From Succinimonas amylolytica DSM 2873 (GTDB lineage Bacteria > Pseudomonadota > Gammaproteobacteria > Enterobacterales > Succinivibrionaceae): a stretch of 52,179 bases of DNA. The DNA lies in contig NZ_KB899636.1 in assembly GCF_000378405.1 (NCBI RefSeq), forward strand, positions 313,033 through 365,211, read 5' to 3'. Below the pieces are notes generated by a model. The model had not been told where the DNA came from. It searched no databases and saw only the letters and a list, made by a program, of their open reading frames with translations. Below are positions 17,484-26,100 of the stretch, piece after piece. Position 1 is the stretch's first letter; every line of letters begins with the position of its first letter. The position numbers and the translations under genes were made by a program.

Positions 17484-18362
17484 TCACGCAACTAACACAT
17501 CATTATGCTCTGATACCATCAGCTTCTTTATCTTTGTCAGTGCGGCTTTCTCCAACTGACGAACTCTCTCAATGGAAACACCAAATTCTTCAGCCAAATC
17601 CTGAAGTGTAGCTTTATTATCGTCAAGCCACCGAGCTTTTATTATACGGTAGGATCTTTCATCCAAAGCCCCAAGAACCTTATTCAACGAATAAGCCATG
17701 TGCTTCTCACTGTCGGTTCTCTCCAGATTGCCGGCAATGTCAGATCCCTTATCTACAAGGAAATTTGCCGGAACTTGAGGCGAGTTACTATCATCGTCAT
17801 CTTCCAACAAACCATCATAGGCAACATCCTGTGCTGTGAGACGTGTCTCCATTTCGGTAACATCCCTAGGAGAAACCCCAAGGTTGTCGGCAACCTTCTC
17901 TGCTTCCTTATCGTTAAACCAAGCAATATTCTTTTTTGCTTGTCTCAGTTTGAAAAAAAGCTTTCTTTGTGCTTTAGTCGTAGCAACCTTGACAAGTCTC
18001 CAATTTTTTATCACATAGTCGTTAATTTCTGCCTTTATCCAATGTACAGCAAAAGCCGCCAGACGAACTCCCTGAGATAGATCGAACCGCTTTACAGCCT
18101 TCATGAGTCCTACAGTACCTTCCTGGATAAGATCTGCCAAAGGCAACCCGTATCCCATGTACCCTCTTGCAATGCTAACAACAAAACGCAGATGAGAAAG
18201 AACCAGCTTACGTGCAGCCTCAAGATTGTTATCATTCCTCAGCTTAGACTCCAGCTCATACTCCTCCTTTTCAGTAAGGAGCGGAATACTGTTTATTGCC
18301 CGGATATATCCATCAAGATTATCACTGGGAACCATCATCATGTTAGTAGTATTCAATGCCAT
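17484..18362 (-). CDS. rpoH: RNA polymerase heat-shock sigma factor RpoH (sigma-32)
   Basis: 292 residues from MALNTT (E. coli 284). Region 2 has VLSHLRFVVSIARGYMGYGL and DLIQEGTVGLMKAVKRFD; the RpoH-specific box is QRKLFFKLRQ; region 4 has DLAEEFGVSIERVRQLEKAAL. The family start (MALN...) is preferred over the upstream in-frame ATG at 18422, which would add 20 residues that do not resemble RpoH. The ribosome binding site is weak (GTGAAG), as often seen for rpoH, whose translation is temperature-controlled. It follows ftsY directly; ftsE and ftsX, normally between them, are absent. Confidence 0.95.
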   Translation of the reverse strand: MALNTTNMMMVPSDNLDGYIRAINSIPLLTEKEEYELESKLRNDNNLEAARKLVLSHLRFVVSIARGYMGYGLPLADLIQEGTVGLMKAVKRFDLSQGVRLAAFAVHWIKAEINDYVIKNWRLVKVATTKAQRKLFFKLRQAKKNIAWFNDKEAEKVADNLGVSPRDVTEMETRLTAQDVAYDGLLEDDDDSNSPQVPANFLVDKGSDIAGNLERTDSEKHMAYSLNKVLGALDERSYRIIKARWLDDNKATLQDLAEEFGVSIERVRQLEKAALTKIKKLMVSEHNDVLVA

Positions 18363-18576
18363 AATCTTTACTTCACTTTCAGCAGTGACTCTGTTTATCG
18401 TCACCAATATACATTCCGTCAACCCAGTACATATAATAAAGCTTTTTACGCAAAAAAGTTCTTCTTCTTGAAGTTTTTTTTAAAGAATTTGTTGAAAACG
18501 TTATCATGAACAACATATCATGAAAAAACTTGACCACCTTCAAAACAAAATTCTAATTAATTTTCAGCTAACTGGA

Positions 18577-19959
18577 TTATTCATGAAACAAAGCACCAAT
18601 AAACTCATCAGAGCTAAAAACCCTTAGATCATCAATTTTTTCTCCTATACCGATATATCGTACCGGAATACCAAACTGATCCGCAATGTTAAAAATAACT
18701 CCGCCTTTTGCCGTACCATCTAGTTTTGTTAAATTAAGACCTGTCACAGGAGCTACTTCTTTAAAAAGTCTCACCTGATTCACGGCGTTCTGCCCAGTTC
18801 CTGCATCAATGGTGAGCATTACCTCGTGAGGCGCCTCCGGATCAATTTTCTTAACAACCCGAATAATTTTACTTAATTCCTCCATCAGATTAGATTTATT
18901 CTGCAAACGCCCTGCAGTATCCGCTATAAGGACATCATATCCTCTGCTCTTCGCCGAATTCAACGCATCAAAAATTACAGAAGCACTGTCAGCACCGGTG
19001 TCCTGGGAAATCACAGGAACATTATTCCTAATCCCCCATTCTTTCAACTGTTCAACAGCCGCTGCTCGAAAGGTATCACCGGCCGCCAGCATAACCTTAT
19101 GTCCCTGTTTCTGAAGAATTTTTGTCATTTTTCCTATGGTTGTAGTCTTTCCTACTCCATTGACACCAACCATCAAAATAACAAATGGCTTTCTCGATGT
19201 GTCAACTTTGAAAGGTACAGCTACAGGATCTAGAATCGCATGCATTTCCTGCATGAGTTTTTTCATCAGGATTTCCCCATTCTTCAAGTCTCTCAACCCA
19301 GAATCTTTTGTCAGACGATCCAAAAGCTTCCTAGTGGTGTCCATGCCTACATCTGCGGATATAAGAAGTGTCTCCAGTTCCTCAAACAGGTCATCATCGA
19401 TTTTACGGCCCTTAAACAGGGCAACCAACCCTAGTCCGAAATTATCCCGAGTTCTTTTAAGGCCATTAATCAATCTCCTGAAAAAACCATCATCATTTTT
19501 TCTGACAGCATCTTTATCAGTTGCCTGATTTGTACTACCGATCTTATCTTCAGTCTTATCTTCAGTCTTATCTTCAGTCTTATCTTCGGTCTTATCTTCG
19601 GTCTTATCTTCAGCTATTATCTCCGCGGATAAATCAACATTTCCTCTTAACGAAGAATCCAAATCACCTTCAGATACTGTCTCATTTTGCAATTTCACGG
19701 CTTCATTATTATCTACAACAACTTTGTTTGAAACTGCATTAACAGTACTTTGCTCTGCAACAGCCGTTCCCTGGGACCAGACAAACTTTTTTCCTGTCGG
19801 TTTAACAGTCTGGGACTTTTCGGTGGCTGAAAACTGATTATTGCCAACGCTGTTATCAGCGCCCTTTACAACCTCATGGATCTCAGCTTTCTCCTCATCT
19901 TCTGAATGCACCACAACCCGGTTTCCGCTAAGCCACGAAAATAATCCCTTTTTTGACAT
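18577..19959 (-). CDS. ftsY: Signal recognition particle receptor FtsY
   Basis: 460 residues. SRP-receptor GTPase that docks ribosome-SRP complexes at the inner membrane. The C-terminal NG domain (about 160-460) contains G1 GVNGVGKTT (about 265-273), DTFRAAAVEQL, DTAGRLQNKSNLMEEL and TKLDGTAKGG. The N-terminal A domain is acidic and includes a tandem run of six EDKT/EDKI units encoded by a 12-bp DNA repeat. The start ATG 19959 follows AGGACGG. Third of a same-strand series prlC/rnb/ftsY/rpoH. Confidence 0.96.
   Translation of the reverse strand: MSKKGLFSWLSGNRVVVHSEDEEKAEIHEVVKGADNSVGNNQFSATEKSQTVKPTGKKFVWSQGTAVAEQSTVNAVSNKVVVDNNEAVKLQNETVSEGDLDSSLRGNVDLSAEIIAEDKTEDKTEDKTEDKTEDKTEDKIGSTNQATDKDAVRKNDDGFFRRLINGLKRTRDNFGLGLVALFKGRKIDDDLFEELETLLISADVGMDTTRKLLDRLTKDSGLRDLKNGEILMKKLMQEMHAILDPVAVPFKVDTSRKPFVILMVGVNGVGKTTTIGKMTKILQKQGHKVMLAAGDTFRAAAVEQLKEWGIRNNVPVISQDTGADSASVIFDALNSAKSRGYDVLIADTAGRLQNKSNLMEELSKIIRVVKKIDPEAPHEVMLTIDAGTGQNAVNQVRLFKEVAPVTGLNLTKLDGTAKGGVIFNIADQFGIPVRYIGIGEKIDDLRVFSSDEFIGALFHE
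19543..19614 (-). repeat. 12-bp tandem repeat within ftsY
   Basis: Six consecutive copies of CTTATCTTCAGT (plus strand), two with A-to-G at position 10 and the last ending AGC. It encodes the four-residue unit EDKT in the acidic linker of FtsY. Being a multiple of three, copy-number change would preserve frame. Confidence 0.95.
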
Positions 19960-20033
19960 GTAAAAGTCCGTCCTTTAGCTAAACAACAATCACTTCTGAA
20001 CCATAAGCGACAAGCAACATACAAATACCGTTT

Positions 20034-22160
20034 CTACCCCACCTGATTAACCAGCTCTGCAATAACCGATCTGGTATCAGCATTTACTTCCTTTACTCTC
20101 ACTGCAATAAACTGTCCCAGTTCAAAAACCTTCTTCTTATCAATGTAAAATCTCCCGGTCTGAGAATCACCGTCCACACGCAATCTGTCATCGCATATTA
20201 CTGATGATGGTATAAAAGCAGAGGCTCCGTTTTCATAAATACGCACTCTGATCCCTCCACGAGAAATATCAAATATCTCCCCCTGGAATTCCGTCTTTTT
20301 GTCTATAAACTGACGCAAATACTCCACATAAAGCCAATCTTTAACGCCTCTTTCAGCCATTCTGTTTTGCTTCTTTGCCACATTCATTGAACTTAGCACA
20401 TTTTCGTCCGGCACAACAGGATGAGCACTTTTCAGAATACAATACTTAATAAGACGGTGGTTAATCATATCCCCAAATTTTCTTATAGGGGAAGTCCAAG
20501 TGGCGTAATAGTCAAGCCCCATTCCAAAATGAGGGCCCGGAGTTAAAGACATTGAAGCATAGCTGTAGAACTTACGTAGACGTGCGTCAAGATAAACATT
20601 CTCCTCCGTATCAAGCCAGCGTTTAAGGGTACTGAAACCGTCCATTGTTAGAAGTTGTTCAGCTTCTTTGACTGGGGCTTCCGTATCTTTAAGAAGAGCC
20701 TCGATTTCCTTAATTTTCTCAGCATCAAAACCTGGATGAACATTGAAAATGGCTGTACCGCAGTTTTTGGCCAAAAAAGTTCCAGCACAAGCATTTGCTG
20801 CAATCATAGCCTCTTCTATAATCTTATTGGCAATTCTTCTGAATGAAGGCTTAATCTCCATCAGTGCGCCTTTCTCATCAAGAATAAAATCATAATCCGG
20901 ACGATCCTTAAATACTGAAGCATGTGTGCTGCGAAATTCACACCTGATATTTTGAAAACCTTCAAGTAGCCGAAGAACTTCAGATATCTCAGAAGACGGC
21001 TTAAAATCTGTTTCCTTGCCTTCCAGATAATCAGAAACATCATCATATGCCAATTTTCCACGAGATCTGATGTCTGCCAGTTCAAAAGTAATGTCATCAC
21101 CTAGGGAACCATCTGCATTAATCCGAAAAACACCTACCAGCGCATGGCGTATTTCATCATTCCACAAAGAACAAAGATTCTCGCTTAGCGTTCTGGGAAG
21201 CATGGGAATATCCCGTCCAGGCAGATATATGGAAAAAGAACGACGTGCCGCTTCTTCATTCAACGCATCATTTTCAGATATATATCCCGTCGGATCAGCT
21301 ATAGCAACATACAACAGATACCCGGAATCATCTTTCTTAACATACACCGCATCATCCATATCTTTGGTCTTAGCGCTGTCAATTGTCACAAAAGGAATGT
21401 TTGTATAGTCTTTTCTCTTTATATCAGCGTCATGAAAAACATAGTCTATGGAATCCTCCGGAGCACTATTCGGTAAATCGGTCTCTTTGAGAACAACCCA
21501 CCATGGAGCCTCAGGATCATTACCTGCAGTAATGTATTCGTTGATTTCAATAGTATGCTCACCATTTCTGGAATTCATAGCGTGTTCTGTAAGATTTGCA
21601 ACAACCCAGTCCCCATCTTTGAGGATACGTCCAGTCACGTGATTCTTTGCTCTCATATAATTTTTAAAACTCGGACGATCCGGAATTACTGAAATTCGAC
21701 CATTAGCCAAAGAAACCTTTCCAACAAAACGTGTGAGCGATGGTTCAATAAGCTCTACCGGGCATGCCTGAGAACGACCGGCAATTTCTGTAATTCTTGC
21801 CAGGATCTTATCCCCTGGCAAAAGCTTTTTCATATAGGGAGGTGCTATAAAGTAGCTTTCTCTAGTATCCACTTCGAGGAAGCCGAATGTCTTTTCTGTA
21901 GCTTTGACAAAACCTTCCTTCATATTCCCGTAAGCATAGTTTTTTATATTTTCCTTCTGCGAATTTGTAGTTATACGCTCTCTGCGTGTACACTCTCTAG
22001 TACCATCTTTTTTTCGGGATGCTTTATGTCCGGAACAGCAAGCACTGTTGTCTCCTTGAGCACTGTTATTTTCATCCTCCAACGGTGGCAATCCCGCTGC
22101 TTTTCTTGCCTCTTCACTCTGCTTCTTTAACTGTAGCAATACCGGATTATCAAACAGCAT
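20034..22160 (-). CDS. rnb: Exoribonuclease II with basic, cysteine-containing N-terminal insert
   Basis: 708 residues (E. coli RNase II 644). Processive 3'-5' degradation of single-stranded RNA. It begins MLFDNPVLLQLKKQ like RNase II, then has about 60 extra residues (about 18-80) rich in Lys/Arg and containing CC, H and C. The family resumes at EGFVKATEKTFGFLEVDTRESYF. The catalytic RNB domain has the acidic cluster in VTIDSAKTKDMDDAVY (about 262-277), RPDYDFILDEKG, and NKIIEEAMIAANACAG; an S1 domain ends the protein. ATG 22160 has AGGGA upstream and is preferred over an in-frame upstream ATG at 22187. The nested IS lies about 140 bases upstream. Confidence 0.93.
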   Translation of the reverse strand: MLFDNPVLLQLKKQSEEARKAAGLPPLEDENNSAQGDNSACCSGHKASRKKDGTRECTRRERITTNSQKENIKNYAYGNMKEGFVKATEKTFGFLEVDTRESYFIAPPYMKKLLPGDKILARITEIAGRSQACPVELIEPSLTRFVGKVSLANGRISVIPDRPSFKNYMRAKNHVTGRILKDGDWVVANLTEHAMNSRNGEHTIEINEYITAGNDPEAPWWVVLKETDLPNSAPEDSIDYVFHDADIKRKDYTNIPFVTIDSAKTKDMDDAVYVKKDDSGYLLYVAIADPTGYISENDALNEEAARRSFSIYLPGRDIPMLPRTLSENLCSLWNDEIRHALVGVFRINADGSLGDDITFELADIRSRGKLAYDDVSDYLEGKETDFKPSSEISEVLRLLEGFQNIRCEFRSTHASVFKDRPDYDFILDEKGALMEIKPSFRRIANKIIEEAMIAANACAGTFLAKNCGTAIFNVHPGFDAEKIKEIEALLKDTEAPVKEAEQLLTMDGFSTLKRWLDTEENVYLDARLRKFYSYASMSLTPGPHFGMGLDYYATWTSPIRKFGDMINHRLIKYCILKSAHPVVPDENVLSSMNVAKKQNRMAERGVKDWLYVEYLRQFIDKKTEFQGEIFDISRGGIRVRIYENGASAFIPSSVICDDRLRVDGDSQTGRFYIDKKKVFELGQFIAVRVKEVNADTRSVIAELVNQVG

Positions 22161-22301
22161 ATGTATTTCCCTTAGTAAACCAGACAAATGTATGATTTTA
22201 CCACATCAGCAACGGTTTATTTCTGATTATATTTTTTCTGTCTACGAAGCATTATCAGCTCTTTATTCAGAATGTCATTGTTTTTCAAATAACAGAATTG
22301 C
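22161..22301. other. rnb upstream region truncated by the IS
   Basis: About 140 native bases between rnb and the left target duplication. Minus-strand -10-like words (TATAAT near 22232, TAAAAT near 22200) could drive rnb, but none has a good -35. The insertion may have cut off a more distant promoter. Confidence 0.4.
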
Positions 22302-22307
22302 ATTAAA
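22302..22307. repeat. Target-site duplication, left copy
   Basis: ATTAAA immediately outside the left inverted repeat; identical to 26101-26106. Confidence 0.85.
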
Positions 22308-22324
22308 TACAACTTTCCCAATTG
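22308..22324 (+). repeat. Left terminal inverted repeat of the outer IS
   Basis: TACAACTTTCCCAATTG, a 17-of-17 match to the complement of 26084-26100. Confidence 0.92.
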
Positions 22325-22448
22325 ATTGATCTATACATCAAAACGGCTCTAAACCTAGTACACACAACGTTTACTGTTTCTTAGTCTCACAAAACTACCA
22401 TTCACACTTATCATCAAAATTATCATTTCTTCTTTATTATGAAAGAAG

Positions 22449-22560
22449 CGCCACGGCGGGACGAGCGAAGGCGACGGCCGTCAAGCCGCATTCGGAACGC
22501 TGCATTCCCTGGAATGGAGTAGCGGCCCGGATCTCTTCGGCAAGATCCGTTCCGGCCCCG
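22449..22560 (-). ncRNA. Candidate guide RNA (seek/bridge RNA) of the IS1111-type element
   Basis: Immediately after the transposase stop, this stretch is strikingly GC-rich against A/T-rich surroundings and has no ORF. Several stems are visible: GGATCT (22529-22534)/AGATCC (22543-22548) enclosed by GGCC/GGCC (22524-22527/22554-22557); CATTCC (22503-22508)/GGAATG (22511-22516); and the palindrome GACGGCCGTC (22473-22482). IS1111-group elements are known to encode a structured guide RNA downstream of the transposase. Assignment is by position and structure only; boundaries are approximate. Confidence 0.55.
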
Positions 22561-23949
22561 TTAAGCTAGCTGGGTCATGCAGACGCTGGCACAGATCGCT
22601 TTGCCCTGATTGCTGGTTTCGCTCTTCACGCACAGGCCTTCAGTTACTTTAGCTCTGGAGATGGCGCGTTTAACCTGATCCATTCGGAATTTTGCCAGTG
22701 ACTGATCGTTGGGGTTTTCGGCGTATTTGACCTTCCGCGTTATTATCACGTAGATGATCCTGACGATCTTGTGCGCTACTGCCACCTTGGCCTTATTATA
22801 CCCTTTGCGTTCGCGAAGACGCTGGAACAGGTTTCCGAGGCCGGATCTGTTCTTCTTCTGGTTTGCGCATGCCTGCGCCATGGCCAGGACACACCTGCGG
22901 AAGTACTTGTTACCGTGCGTAATCCGCGATGAATAACTCACGCCTGCCGATATATTATTGCCCGGAGCAAGGCCGCTCCAGCTGCTGAACTTCTTGATGG
23001 AAGAAAAGCTGGAGAGATCATCGCCAACAATGCAGATGATACCAATCACAGACATATCCTCGGCTCCGGGGATTGTCGCAAGGAGCTCGTACTGATCCTT
23101 GTATGAATTGATAACCATGACTTTGATTATGTCGAAAATCTTCTTCATGTGCTCTTCGTAAATCTTCAGCTGCTGCGAACGCATTTGCAGAGTCATGCGA
23201 ATTGCCGGAGTAATGTTGGATTCAATAGCTTCGCATATCTGATCCAAACCTGCGACAAGCTTCCTGCCGGGGCGCCGGCTCATGATATCCAAAATTTCCC
23301 TGATGCGTTTCTTCAGGGCGTCTCCGGTGTCTCCTGTCAGTATTGCATCTAAAATCATCTGGGCAGTTACACCCCGGCTGTTAGAAACAATATTCGCAAA
23401 CTGGCATCCGTAGTCAGCAAGAGAATTCAGCAGGCTTCTGCGGTTATTCTCGTATTGATGCTTGATCTGCTGAAATGAGGCCCATAATGAACGCAGTTCC
23501 CGGATGTCCTTTTTGGGAATAAAGGAATTAGTGAAGCTCCCCATTCTGGCATGTCCGGCAAGGTTCCTGGCATCGCTCCTGTCAGTTTTGCGTCCCTTCA
23601 GAGGTTTCAGAATCCTCGGGTTTATGACAATTATGTGATCCCTCGGAAAACCGCTCTTCTCAAGTTCCGTGTAGAGAGTCTTCCAATAGATTCCCGTTGA
23701 TTCCATGATGATAATGTCAGGATTTTTGCTGCTGCACCAGATCACTAAATTCCTGATGGCATTTAAGGAAGTGCCGGATTCCTTGAATTCTTCGGTGAAA
23801 GAACTGCTGCCGAATTCTCCTTTTTGGAAACAGGCTACCATCAAAGTGGAATGCACATCAATACCAATGGCCGAAGAATACATGGCATTGAATGCGGCAA
23901 TTTGTGATGACCCGGTACTGACTTGCGGCCCGTTATGACTTATAATCAT
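22561..23949 (-). CDS. IS110-family (IS1111-type) transposase
   Basis: 462 residues. The N-terminal RuvC-like DEDD domain shows GIDVHSTLMVACF (first Asp), IIMESTGIYWK (Glu) and GRKTDRSDARNLAGH (two Asp). The C-terminal Transposase_20 part has ELLATIPGAEDMSVIGIICIV and FSSWSGLAPGNNISAG, with the serine that acts as nucleophile in this family, then HGNKYFRRCVLAMAQACANQ. It is intact, so the element may be active. The ATG 23949 has GGAGG upstream (GAATCGGAGGACTACAATT). Confidence 0.94.
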   Translation of the reverse strand: MIISHNGPQVSTGSSQIAAFNAMYSSAIGIDVHSTLMVACFQKGEFGSSSFTEEFKESGTSLNAIRNLVIWCSSKNPDIIIMESTGIYWKTLYTELEKSGFPRDHIIVINPRILKPLKGRKTDRSDARNLAGHARMGSFTNSFIPKKDIRELRSLWASFQQIKHQYENNRRSLLNSLADYGCQFANIVSNSRGVTAQMILDAILTGDTGDALKKRIREILDIMSRRPGRKLVAGLDQICEAIESNITPAIRMTLQMRSQQLKIYEEHMKKIFDIIKVMVINSYKDQYELLATIPGAEDMSVIGIICIVGDDLSSFSSIKKFSSWSGLAPGNNISAGVSYSSRITHGNKYFRRCVLAMAQACANQKKNRSGLGNLFQRLRERKGYNKAKVAVAHKIVRIIYVIITRKVKYAENPNDQSLAKFRMDQVKRAISRAKVTEGLCVKSETSNQGKAICASVCMTQLA

Positions 23950-24049
23950 AATTGTAGTCCTCCGATTCAGTTTAGGTGGCTATGCGGAGATGGGCAAGTC
24001 TGCGAAAATGAGTTTATACTGAAAAGTATCGGAACAATTTCTGAAAGAA

Positions 24050-24510
24050 ACTGTATCCGCAGCATTTTATTTTACAGAGTGTCGAGCCTCTAAGTATGTA
24101 TGCGTCTACTCATTAACCCCAGTTTTTCATCAGTATTTTATAAATGCCAAAAAGAGAACAGGGTTTACAGACAAGTCCACCTCCGTCTTTGATCGTATCA
24201 CTTTTCAAATTTCGTTACCGTGGATGGCCTCCAAGTTTCTCCTTTTACCCCCAAAAAGTATTGTGCTTCATCTCGAAAGCAGGAACATGCTCTATGGCCT
24301 TATGGGTTTTCAAGAAGGCAAACTTATGTACCGAACTCTGAAACTTACCACGGCCTGGCGCTTTCTTTCATGGGGTATGTCAGGGATTTAACGGCCAGCC
24401 CCTGGGTGATTGTTGTCTATATCCTCAGATTATGTAAAGAAAATGGATAAATATAGCACAATATAGTTATATGTGATAAATTGAGCTATACTTATTTTAA
24501 AGAGGTTTGT
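24050..24510. other. Non-coding left part of the outer IS, origin unclear
   Basis: About 460 bases upstream of the outer transposase. A TATAGT-type -10 near 24462-24467 could serve the transposase. Two open frames (24144-24341 and 24220-24450) overlap one another, lack ribosome binding sites and look like nothing I know, so I do not call them genes. The composition is more GC-balanced than the transposase. It may be a long IS leader or the remnant of a passenger. Confidence 0.4.
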
Positions 24511-26049
24511 ATGGCTATTCCTGCAGATATTCTGTCGATAGAAAGACCAAAAAATACTTTTGTTATCCGTACCAATAAAACTGAGCCTGCTCGTTATGCT
24601 GTAAGATCAAGAACAGGTTGTAAGTATGCTAATGGCAGGAGGTTGCCTCAAAACGGACCGGTTATTGGTCATATCGATACTGAAGCAAGAATTTTTGTTC
24701 CTCTTCAAACAGAGGCTGAATCGAATTCAGAAAAGTCTTCTCAAACTGACGTCAGAGTAAGTCAGTATGAAACTGTCGATTTAAAAGACTGGGCTAATGT
24801 AGTACTGGCTGATCGTCTTTTTAAACCTGTGCTTGAGGAACTGAAAAAATTTTATGAGATTCACGATGCTATCCAGATATATGTGATTTCATTACTGCGT
24901 GTATGCAATAAAGGAGTAAAGGATTACGAACTGCAGGAAGCCTACAGGACTTCCTTTGTTTCTGAACTGTATCCAAAAGTAGCGTTGTCGAAAAACACTG
25001 TTTCAGCATTGTTCAAAAATATGGGAAAAGCGTGCAGCAGAATAATTTTGTTTATGCAGGACAGGGTGAAGAATGTAAAAGCAAATCATCATCTGCTTAT
25101 CGACGGAACATTGAAATCCAATGAATCAAGAATTAATTCTCTTTCTGATTATTCACGCAAGGCTTTGAAAAAAAGGACGAAAGATATATCAGTAATGTAT
25201 GCTTTTGATTTGGAGCTGAAAGAGCCGATTTGTTCTAAATGCTATCCTGGAAACATGCTTGATCTGACGGCGTATGAAGACTTCATTACCGAGAATAACA
25301 TAACACAGGGTATTATTATCGGCGACAAGGGATTTCCGTCATCCAGTGCAAAATCGGTTTTTAAGAACAATAAGAATTTGCATTTCATAAATCCTCTAAA
25401 GCGTGATGCGAAGATAATTAAAAAACTTTGTTTGTATGAATATTCCGGAACACTGTCTAATAATGAGTACATTCTTTACAAGAAGGATTATGATCAAAAA
25501 GATAGCAAGTGGCTGTATTCGTTTAAGGATTTGTCTCTTTCTGCAGCTGAAGAGAAAGATTATTTGCACAAAGTTCACAAGAACCATAATAATTTTTCAT
25601 CCGAAAAGTATGAAGAGAAACGAAGGGAATTTGGCACAATAGTACTTGAAACTAATTTGGATCTTCCTGTTGAGACGGTTTTTAGTTCATACAACAGCAG
25701 ATGGGAAATAGAATTAATCATGCGCTATTATAAGCATGCATGTGATTTTGATGAGACCAGTGTGCACAACGATTATTCGGTGATTAGTTCCGAATTCTGT
25801 GATTTTTTATCTTCTTTGCTGACATACAAATTAATCAATTATTTTGATAAATGTGGCCTGTTCAACAGCATGACTTACAAAAAAATTATGAAGCTTCTTG
25901 AGCAGGCAAAGAAAGTAGATTTACCCAAAAAAGGGTGGACTCTTAGAAAAATTTCTAAAAATTTGGAGGAGATGCTGGTAAAGCTAGAGCTGCTTCAGAT
26001 TCAAAAATCGTCCGAAAGGAAAAGAGGGCGTCCAAAGAAAAACTCATAG
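24511..26049 (+). CDS. IS1634-like DDE transposase (IS4 superfamily)
   Basis: 512 residues from ATG 24511, which has AGAGG five bases upstream. The DDE residues fall in LLIDGTLKS (first Asp), IIIGDKGFPS (second Asp) and YNSRWEIELIMRYYK, the Y-x2-R-x3-E-x6-K signature of the IS4 superfamily, which supplies the Glu. The N-terminal stretch NGPVIGHIDTEARIFVPL resembles the IGKIDPETG region of IS1634-type proteins. It ends in a basic RKRGRPKKN tail. The reading frame is intact, so transposition is possible, though the internal insertion has lengthened the element. Family assignment beyond IS4 superfamily is moderately sure. Confidence 0.85.
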   Translation: MAIPADILSIERPKNTFVIRTNKTEPARYAVRSRTGCKYANGRRLPQNGPVIGHIDTEARIFVPLQTEAESNSEKSSQTDVRVSQYETVDLKDWANVVLADRLFKPVLEELKKFYEIHDAIQIYVISLLRVCNKGVKDYELQEAYRTSFVSELYPKVALSKNTVSALFKNMGKACSRIILFMQDRVKNVKANHHLLIDGTLKSNESRINSLSDYSRKALKKRTKDISVMYAFDLELKEPICSKCYPGNMLDLTAYEDFITENNITQGIIIGDKGFPSSSAKSVFKNNKNLHFINPLKRDAKIIKKLCLYEYSGTLSNNEYILYKKDYDQKDSKWLYSFKDLSLSAAEEKDYLHKVHKNHNNFSSEKYEEKRREFGTIVLETNLDLPVETVFSSYNSRWEIELIMRYYKHACDFDETSVHNDYSVISSEFCDFLSSLLTYKLINYFDKCGLFNSMTYKKIMKLLEQAKKVDLPKKGWTLRKISKNLEEMLVKLELLQIQKSSERKRGRPKKNS

Positions 26050-26083
26050 TGACATTTGAAGAACATTGGGAGATTGATCTATA

Positions 26084-26100
26084 CAATTGGGAAAGTTGTA
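26084..26100 (-). repeat. Right terminal inverted repeat of the outer IS
   Basis: CAATTGGGAAAGTTGTA, the perfect complement of the left end. Confidence 0.92.

Larger units (their letters stand above)
22440..24049 (-). mobile_element. IS110/IS1111-type insertion inside the outer IS (ends approximate)
   Basis: A DEDD-type transposase (22561-23949) with non-coding flanks. No long inverted repeats are seen, which is normal for this family. The 8-mer TGAAAGAA occurs at 22440-22447 and 24042-24049; taking these as the junctions gives about 1.6 kb, a typical size, but the match is short and the ends are a guess. The GC-rich 3' flank suggests the IS1111 subgroup. Confidence 0.6.
22308..26100 (+). 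mobile_element. IS1634-like insertion sequence, interrupted by an IS110/IS1111-type element
   Basis: Bounded by 17-bp perfect inverted repeats, TACAACTTTCCCAATTG at 22308-22324 and its exact complement at 26084-26100, and by a 6-bp duplication ATTAAA outside both. Its own transposase is at 24511-26049. The 3.8-kb span is too long for a single IS; removing the internal IS110-type insertion (about 1.6 kb) leaves about 2.2 kb. Just inside the ends the 14-mer GATTGATCTATACA occurs in the same orientation at both sides (22324-22337 and 26072-26085). Insertion lies between prlC and rnb and keeps both genes whole. Confidence 0.88.

Noticed and set aside
24144-24450. Two small open frames upstream of the outer transposase as cargo genes
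   Set aside because: They overlap in different frames, have no ribosome binding sites and show no recognisable protein features.
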